Assembly: GCF_028023875.1 (NCBI RefSeq)
Contig: NZ_JAQIPB010000001.1
Coordinates: 310,001-374,000 of the forward strand
Source of the DNA: Xenophilus arseniciresistens
GTDB lineage: Bacteria; Pseudomonadota; Gammaproteobacteria; Burkholderiales; Burkholderiaceae_C
Direction of reading: 5' to 3'
Length of the DNA: 64,000 nucleotides
How positions within the stretch are numbered: the first letter of the stretch is position 1; each line of letters opens with the position of its first letter. Below are positions 58,698 through 64,000 of this stretch, in pieces. The notes below the pieces were generated by a model, which was not told the origin of the DNA, did not search any database, and saw only the letters and a list, made by a program, of their open reading frames with translations. The position numbers and the translations under genes were made by a program.

Positions 58698-59815
58698 GCG
58701 CGCCTCAGGGCCAGCGGCCCTACAACTTTTCGGCAGGCCCGGCCGCGATGCCGGAAGAGGTGCTGCGCCAGGCCGCCGAGCAGATGCTGGACTGGCAAGG
58801 CAGCGGCATGGGCGTGATGGAAATGAGCCATCGCGGCAAGGAGTTCGGCCAGATCCTGGCCGAGGCGCAAGCCGATCTGCGCGCATTGCTGGCGGTACCT
58901 GCGCACTTCCAGATCCTGTTCATGCAGGGCGGCGGCCTGGGCGAGAACGCCATCGTGCCGCTGAACCTCTCGCGCGGCGGCGTGGTGGACTTCGTGGTCA
59001 CCGGAAGCTGGAGCGCCAAGTCGCACAAGGAAGCGGCGCGCTACGCGCAGCCGCACCTGGCGGCCAGCAATGCCGACAGCGGCCACACCGACGTGCCGGC
59101 GCCCGAGCAATGGGCGCTGAGCGAATCGGCCAGCTACGTGCACCTGTGCTCGAACGAGACCATCAACGGCATCGAGTTCCAGCAACTGCCCGACCTGGCT
59201 GCCCTGGGCAGCCGGGCGCCGCTGGTGATCGACTTCTCGTCGCACGTGGCCTCGCGGCCCGTGGACTGGTCGCGCGTAGGCCTGGCCTTCGGCGGTGCGC
59301 AGAAGAACATCGGCCCGGCCGGGCTGACGATCGTGATCGTGCGCGAGGATCTGCTGGGCCATGCGCTGCCGATCTGCCCCAGCGCCTTCAACTACCGCAC
59401 GGTGGCCGACAACCAGTCCATGTACAACACCCCGCCGACCTGGGGCATCTACGTGGCGGGGCTCACCTTCAAGTGGCTGCTCGCGCAACGTGAAGGTTCG
59501 CTCAGCGGCGTGGCTGCGATGGAGCAGCGCAACATCGCCAAGGCCGATCTTCTGTACGGCGCCATCGACAGCTCGCAGCTCTACGTGAACAAGGTGGCGA
59601 GGGCCTGGCGTTCGCGCATGAACGTGCCCTTCCAGCTGCGGGACGAATCGCGCAACCAGGCCTTCCTGGACGGCGCGCGCGAGGCCGGGCTGCTGCAGCT
59701 CAAGGGCCACAAGTCGGTGGGCGGCATGCGGGCGAGCATCTACAACGCCATGCCTCTGGCCGGCGTGCAGGCGCTGGTGTCCTACATGCGAGAATTCGAG
59801 CGCCTGCACGCCTGA
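58694..59815 (+). CDS. serC: Phosphoserine aminotransferase
   Basis: 373 residues of class V PLP aminotransferase. [14 protein letters not shown] opens it. [16 protein letters not shown] contributes to the phosphate-binding loop, although the commonest family form is QGGASxQF. The PLP lysine is in [14 protein letters not shown]. The C-terminal [18 protein letters not shown] is the usual SerC end. It converts 3-phosphohydroxypyruvate to phosphoserine and also acts in pyridoxine synthesis. The GTG at 58694 overlaps the preceding stop as GTGA. It feeds serine while the next genes feed phenylalanine and tyrosine. Confidence 0.96.
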   Translation: MSAPQGQRPYNFSAGPAAMPEEVLRQAAEQMLDWQGSGMGVMEMSHRGKEFGQILAEAQADLRALLAVPAHFQILFMQGGGLGENAIVPLNLSRGGVVDFVVTGSWSAKSHKEAARYAQPHLAASNADSGHTDVPAPEQWALSESASYVHLCSNETINGIEFQQLPDLAALGSRAPLVIDFSSHVASRPVDWSRVGLAFGGAQKNIGPAGLTIVIVREDLLGHALPICPSAFNYRTVADNQSMYNTPPTWGIYVAGLTFKWLLAQREGSLSGVAAMEQRNIAKADLLYGAIDSSQLYVNKVARAWRSRMNVPFQLRDESRNQAFLDGAREAGLLQLKGHKSVGGMRASIYNAMPLAGVQALVSYMREFERLHA

Positions 59816-59865
59816 GCTCCGCATCTTCGCGCGGGGCGGTGCAGCCGCCTTTTTCCGCCCCGCCG

Positions 59866-60975
59866 ATGACTGCTTCCACGCCCCCTCACGATCCTTCCGC
59901 CAGCCTGACCGATCTGCGCACGCAGATCGACTCCCTCGACACGCAGTTGCTTCAACTGCTCAACGCGCGGGCCAAGGTGGCGGAGCAGGTGGGCGAGATC
60001 AAGAAGCGCGAAGGCACACCCTTCTTCCGACCCGACCGCGTGGCGCAGGTGATCGAGAAGGTCAAGGCCGCCAACCCGGGGCCGCTGCGCGAAGCGCATG
60101 TGGCCGCCATCTGGCGCGAGATCATGTCGGCCTGCCTGGCCCTCGAATCGCCGCAACGCGTGGCCGTGCTGGGCCCCGAAGGCACCTTCACCGAACAGGC
60201 CGCCATCGAATACTTCGGCGGCGCGGCCGACCTGATCTATTGCGCCAACTTCGACGAAGTCTTCCACGCCACGGCCGCCGGCAGCGCCCAGTACGGCGTG
60301 GTGGGCGTCGAGAACTCCACCGAAGGCGCCGTGGCCCGCACGCTGGATCTGTTCCTGCATTCGCCGGCCCATGTAGTGGGCGAAGTGAGCCTGCTGGTGC
60401 GCCACAACCTGCTGCGCAGCACCAACTCGCTCGAAGGCATCGAAGCCGTGCTGGCCCACCCGCAGGCGCTGGCGCAGTGCCACGCCTGGCTGTCCAAGCA
60501 CCTGCCGCATGCCGAGCGCCGCGCCGTATCGAGCAACGCGGAAGGCGCACGGCAGGCCGCCACCAACCCGGCCTGGGCTGGAATCGCCAGCGAAAGCGCG
60601 GCGGCCCAGTTCGGCCAGCACATCGTGGCGCACGCCATCCAGGACGATCCGTACAACCGCACGCGCTTTGCGATCATCGCCCTGCCCCAGACCCTGGGCA
60701 TGCCGCCCGCATCGGGTCGCGACTGCACCAGCCTGGTGGTGTCGGTGCCCAACAAGCCCGGCGCGGTGCACGATCTGCTGGTGCCGCTGAAGACGCACAA
60801 GGTCTCGATGACGCGCTTCGAATCGCGCCCTGCCCGCACCGGGCAGTGGGAGTACTACTTCTACATCGACCTCGACGGCCATCCGTCGCAGCCCCATGTG
60901 GCGGCGGCACTTAAGGAACTGCGCGAGCTCAGCGCATTCTTCAAGATCATCGGCGCCTACCCGGTGAAGGCATGA
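59866..60975 (+). CDS. pheA: Bifunctional chorismate mutase/prephenate dehydratase (P-protein)
   Basis: 369 residues in three parts. The AroQ mutase (about 12-95) has LTDLRTQIDSLDTQLLQLLN and a second Arg/Lys set in EIKKREGTPFFRPDR. The dehydratase (about 100-280) has VAVLGPEGTFTEQAAIEYFG, VGVENSTEGAVARTLDLF and the catalytic Thr in the DPYNRTRFAII motif. The ACT domain (about 290-365) has VPNKPGAVHDLLVPL and SRPARTGQWEYYFYIDLDG, where GALV/ESRP-type segments bind phenylalanine for feedback inhibition. It converts chorismate to phenylpyruvate. The ATG at 59866 is preferred to a GTG at 59839. Confidence 0.96.
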   Translation: MTASTPPHDPSASLTDLRTQIDSLDTQLLQLLNARAKVAEQVGEIKKREGTPFFRPDRVAQVIEKVKAANPGPLREAHVAAIWREIMSACLALESPQRVAVLGPEGTFTEQAAIEYFGGAADLIYCANFDEVFHATAAGSAQYGVVGVENSTEGAVARTLDLFLHSPAHVVGEVSLLVRHNLLRSTNSLEGIEAVLAHPQALAQCHAWLSKHLPHAERRAVSSNAEGARQAATNPAWAGIASESAAAQFGQHIVAHAIQDDPYNRTRFAIIALPQTLGMPPASGRDCTSLVVSVPNKPGAVHDLLVPLKTHKVSMTRFESRPARTGQWEYYFYIDLDGHPSQPHVAAALKELRELSAFFKIIGAYPVKA

Positions 60976-61038
60976 GGGCGAACGCGTTGAAGGCGCTGCT
61001 GCATCGGCAGCAGGCACGCATGACAAGAGGGAGACTGC

Positions 61039-61923
61039 ATGTTTGAGCAACTGGGGCTGATCGGCTGCGGCCTCATCGGCGGCTCGTTCGCACTGGCGCT
61101 CAAGCGCGCCCGCCTGGTCAGGCGCGTGGTGGGCTACAGCAAGTCGCCCTCCACCACCGAGCGCGCACGCCAGCTCGGCGTGATCGACGTGGAAGCGCCT
61201 TCGGCGCTGCTGGCCGTCTCGGGCGCCGACCTGGTGCTGGTGGCCGTGCCCGTGAGCGCGAGCGAAGCCACCTTCCGCGCGATCCGCCACGGTCTTTCTC
61301 CCCATGCGATGCTGATGGACGTGGGCTCCACCAAGTGCGACGTGATCGCAGCGGCCGAGCGGGGGCTGCACAACCACTTCAGCCAGTACGTGCCCGCGCA
61401 TCCCATCGCAGGCAAGGAAGTGGCGGGCGTGGAACATGCCGAAGCCGACCTGTTCCAGCACCGCAAGGTCATCCTCACGCCGGTGGAAGGCACGCGCCCT
61501 GCCCTGGCGCAGAAGGCCGAACAACTCTGGCGCAAGATCGGCGCCCAGGTGCTGACCATGACGCCCGAGGCGCATGACGCGGCTTTCGCGGCCGTGAGCC
61601 ATCTGCCGCATCTGCTGGCCTTCGCGTTCGTCAACGCCATGCAGGCGCAACCCGATGGCAAGCGCTATCTGGAACTGGCCGGCCCGGGGTTTCGCGACTT
61701 CACGCGCATCGCGGGCGGCGACCCGACCGTGTGGCGCGACATCCTGCTGGCCAACAACGAAGAGGTGCTGCGCCAGTCGCAGCTGTTTCGCAACACGCTG
61801 CTGCAGATGGAGGCAATGATCTCCAACGGCGATGCAGCGGCGCTGGACGAATCCATCGGTGCAGCACGCAATGCCAGGCGGCAATGGCCCAGCGCAGGCC
61901 GGGCCAACAGCGCCAAGCACTAG
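61039..61923 (+). CDS. tyrA: Prephenate dehydrogenase
   Basis: 294 residues. The Rossmann nucleotide site is [20 protein letters not shown], followed by [18 protein letters not shown] and [12 protein letters not shown]. The active-site His is in [20 protein letters not shown], and the helical domain has [18 protein letters not shown] and [20 protein letters not shown]. It oxidatively decarboxylates prephenate to 4-hydroxyphenylpyruvate. No mutase or ACT domain is fused. It starts 63 bp after pheA, and the aroA fusion follows 95 bp later. Confidence 0.96.
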   Translation: MFEQLGLIGCGLIGGSFALALKRARLVRRVVGYSKSPSTTERARQLGVIDVEAPSALLAVSGADLVLVAVPVSASEATFRAIRHGLSPHAMLMDVGSTKCDVIAAAERGLHNHFSQYVPAHPIAGKEVAGVEHAEADLFQHRKVILTPVEGTRPALAQKAEQLWRKIGAQVLTMTPEAHDAAFAAVSHLPHLLAFAFVNAMQAQPDGKRYLELAGPGFRDFTRIAGGDPTVWRDILLANNEEVLRQSQLFRNTLLQMEAMISNGDAAALDESIGAARNARRQWPSAGRANSAKH

Positions 61924-62018
61924 GCGCGCGCGTCTCGCCTGACCAAGATCCGCGCACGCCGACTGCAGCCCCCTTTCCACCAGGGCCGTGTCGCGCCGCC
62001 CCTTTTCGCCTTCCTGCC

Positions 62019-64000
62019 ATGTACGCCACACACTTCCTCGATCTGCCGCCGCTGCTCAGTGCCGGGGGCACGGTGCATCTGCCGGGCTCCAAGAGCATCT
62101 CCAACCGCGTGCTGCTGCTGGCCGCGCTGGCCAGCGGCACCACGCGCGTGCACGACCTGCTGGATTCGGACGACACGCGCGTGATGCTCGATGCGCTGCG
62201 CGCGCTGGGCTGCGGCCTGCGGCGCGAGGGCCCGGTGCTGGAGATCGACGGACTGGGCGGCCAGGTGCGCACAGCGCAGGCTTCCCTGTTCCTGGGCAAC
62301 GCGGGCACGGCCATGCGCCCGCTGACGGCGGCGCTGGCACTGCTGGGCGGCGACTTCGAACTGCGCGGCGTGCCGCGCATGCACGAGCGCCCCATCGGCG
62401 ATCTGGTGGATGCGCTGGTACAGCTGGGCTGCGAGCTCGAGTACCTGGGCAACCCCGGCTACCCGCCGCTGCGCATCCGGCCCGTGGCGCAGGCGCAGCT
62501 GCATCTGGATGCGCCGATCCGCGTGCGCGGCGATGTCTCCAGCCAGTTTCTCACTGCCTTGCTGCTGGCCCTGCCGCTCGCAGCCACGCAGCGGCCCATC
62601 GTCATCGAGGTGGTGGGCGAGCTGATCTCCAAGCCCTATGTGGAGATCACGCTGAACCTGCTCGCGCGCTTTGGCATTGCCATCGAGCGCGAGGGCTGGC
62701 AACGCTTCACCATCCCTGCGGGCAGCCATTACCAGTCGCCAGGCCAGATCCATGTGGAGGCCGATGCTTCGTCGGCCAGCTATTTCATCGCGTTGGGCGC
62801 GCTGGCGGCGCCGCGCGCGGGCCACGACGGCATTCGCATCGAAGGCGTGGGCGCGGCCTCGATCCAAGGCGACATCCGTTTCGTCGATGCAGCCCGCCAG
62901 ATGGGCGCGCAGGTGGACAGCGGCCCCAACTGGCTGCAGGTGCGGCGCGGCGCCTGGCCGCTCAAGGCCATCGACCTGGACGCCAACCACATCCCCGACG
63001 CCGCCATGACCCTGGCGGTGATGGCGCTGTACGCCGACGGCCCAAGCACCCTGCGCAACATCGCGAGCTGGCGCGTCAAGGAAACCGACCGCATCGACGC
63101 CATGGCCATCGAGCTGCGCAAGCTGGGCGCCACGGTGGAGGCCGGGCCGGACTTCCTGCGCATCGAGCCGCTGCCCACCGGCCAATGGCGGCGCGCCGCG
63201 ATCCACACCTACGACGACCATCGCGTGGCGATGTGTTTCTCCCTGGCCGCGCTCAACCCCGATGGTCTGCCGGTGCGCATCCTCGACCCCAAGTGCGTGG
63301 CCAAGACCTTCCCTGACTATTTCGAGACCCTGTTCGAGGTGGTGGAACCCGTGGCCGTGCCCGTGATCTGCGTGGATGGCCCCACGGCTTCGGGCAAGGG
63401 CACGCTGGCCGCGGAACTCGCGCGCCAGCTCGGCTACCACTACCTGGACTCAGGCGCGCTGTACCGCGTCGCGGGCCTGGCCGCGCGGCGCGCCCACCTG
63501 GCGCTGGAGCCATCGCAGGAAGCCGCCATTGCCGACCTGGCCCGCGCCCTGCCCCTGCGCTTCGACGCCGGCCGCGTGTGGCTGGGCGATGAGGACATCA
63601 GTGACGCCATCCGCACCGAAGCCGCCGGCATGGACGCCTCCCGCGTATCGGCACTGCCCGCCGTGCGCGAGGCGCTGCAGGCCCTGCAGCAGGGCTTCAG
63701 GCGCCTGCCGGGGCTGGTGGCGGACGGCCGCGACATGGGCACCGTGATCTTCCCGGACGCCCCGCTGAAGGTGTACCTCACGGCCAGCGCCGCGCATCGC
63801 GCCGAGCGACGCCATAAGCAATTGATTTCCAAGGGAATTTCGGCTAACATCGCCGACCTTCGTGCCGACCTGGAGGCGCGCGATGCGCGGGATTCGTCCC
63901 GCAGCGTGGCGCCCTTGAAGCCGGCCGAGGATGCCCGCCTCCTGGACAACTCCGATCAGACCGCACAGCAGTCGGTGGATCAGGTCTTGCACTGGTGGCG
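62019..64000 (+). CDS. aroA: Fused EPSP synthase/cytidylate kinase (3' end beyond window)
   Basis: 660 codons are visible, open to the right edge. Residues 1 to about 443 are 3-phosphoshikimate 1-carboxyvinyltransferase: [54 protein letters not shown], and [20 protein letters not shown]. After VVEPVAVP with no stop, cytidylate kinase begins with P-loop [39 protein letters not shown] and [20 protein letters not shown]. Its last residues are cut off. I checked the joint codon by codon and it is in frame. AroA acts in the shikimate pathway; Cmk phosphorylates CMP and dCMP. The fusion is known in some beta-proteobacteria. Confidence 0.95.
   Translation, partial: MYATHFLDLPPLLSAGGTVHLPGSKSISNRVLLLAALASGTTRVHDLLDSDDTRVMLDALRALGCGLRREGPVLEIDGLGGQVRTAQASLFLGNAGTAMRPLTAALALLGGDFELRGVPRMHERPIGDLVDALVQLGCELEYLGNPGYPPLRIRPVAQAQLHLDAPIRVRGDVSSQFLTALLLALPLAATQRPIVIEVVGELISKPYVEITLNLLARFGIAIEREGWQRFTIPAGSHYQSPGQIHVEADASSASYFIALGALAAPRAGHDGIRIEGVGAASIQGDIRFVDAARQMGAQVDSGPNWLQVRRGAWPLKAIDLDANHIPDAAMTLAVMALYADGPSTLRNIASWRVKETDRIDAMAIELRKLGATVEAGPDFLRIEPLPTGQWRRAAIHTYDDHRVAMCFSLAALNPDGLPVRILDPKCVAKTFPDYFETLFEVVEPVAVPVICVDGPTASGKGTLAAELARQLGYHYLDSGALYRVAGLAARRAHLALEPSQEAAIADLARALPLRFDAGRVWLGDEDISDAIRTEAAGMDASRVSALPAVREALQALQQGFRRLPGLVADGRDMGTVIFPDAPLKVYLTASAAHRAERRHKQLISKGISANIADLRADLEARDARDSSRSVAPLKPAEDARLLDNSDQTAQQSVDQVLHWW

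Overview
The window is about 64 kb of GC-rich DNA from a beta-proteobacterium, almost certainly Burkholderiales and most likely family Comamonadaceae. Support comes from the block gph-ubiG-ompA-gyrA-DUF2059-serC-pheA-tyrA-aroA/cmk, the fused aroA-cmk gene, the tmRNA tag ANDERFALAA and the very strong GC3 bias. I cannot name the genus; Delftia, Comamonas and Acidovorax relatives are candidates. I see no insertion sequence, prophage, integrase or CRISPR array. The only RNA gene recognised is tmRNA.

Left third (1-14064, minus strand): a cell-surface-signalling module, an STN/TonB_C protein, an ECF sigma factor and a FecR-type anti-sigma factor, lies directly upstream of a giant two-partner-secretion (filamentous-haemagglutinin-type) exoprotein that runs off the left edge. 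The layout matches the PUMA3 (VreA-VreI-VreR) system of Pseudomonas aeruginosa. A Pho-box-like pair of CTGTCA repeats precedes vreA. Two identical 12-bp elements, each followed 13 bp later by CGTC, precede the FecR gene and the exoprotein gene. Together these suggest a phosphate-starvation to sigma-factor to adhesin cascade.

14141-19714 (plus): three small uncharacterised genes, then a PaoABC-type molybdenum aldehyde oxidoreductase operon. 19752-32813 (minus): a type I secretion operon with a 3081-residue calcium-repeat substrate, then an HlyB-like ABC exporter and an HlyD-like adaptor, with a strong hairpin between substrate and exporter. The substrate begins with what looks like a parvovirus-type phospholipase A2 domain, which is the most unusual feature of the window.

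33282-39752 (minus): an A1-type haem-copper oxidase operon (subunit II, fused subunits I+III, a small membrane protein, CtaG) whose last gene is a hybrid sensor kinase translationally coupled to ctaG. 39765-46249: assorted membrane and envelope genes, a diguanylate cyclase, a cardiolipin-synthase-like enzyme and small stress-type proteins. 46504-51317 (plus): a glycosyltransferase / acyl-CoA-dehydrogenase-like / PIG-L deacetylase / methyltransferase cassette of unknown product, with an MFS transporter inside it. 51610-52507: a small conserved protein, a second-type IF-1 and an RRM protein.

52680-64000: tmRNA, then the housekeeping block. gph, ubiG and ompA are on minus. gyrA, a DUF2059 gene, serC, pheA, tyrA and the aroA-cmk fusion (cut by the right edge) are on plus, forming a serine/aromatic amino-acid supply line. 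Many neighbouring genes overlap by ATGA, GTGA or TGATG, and I used these overlaps to choose starts.
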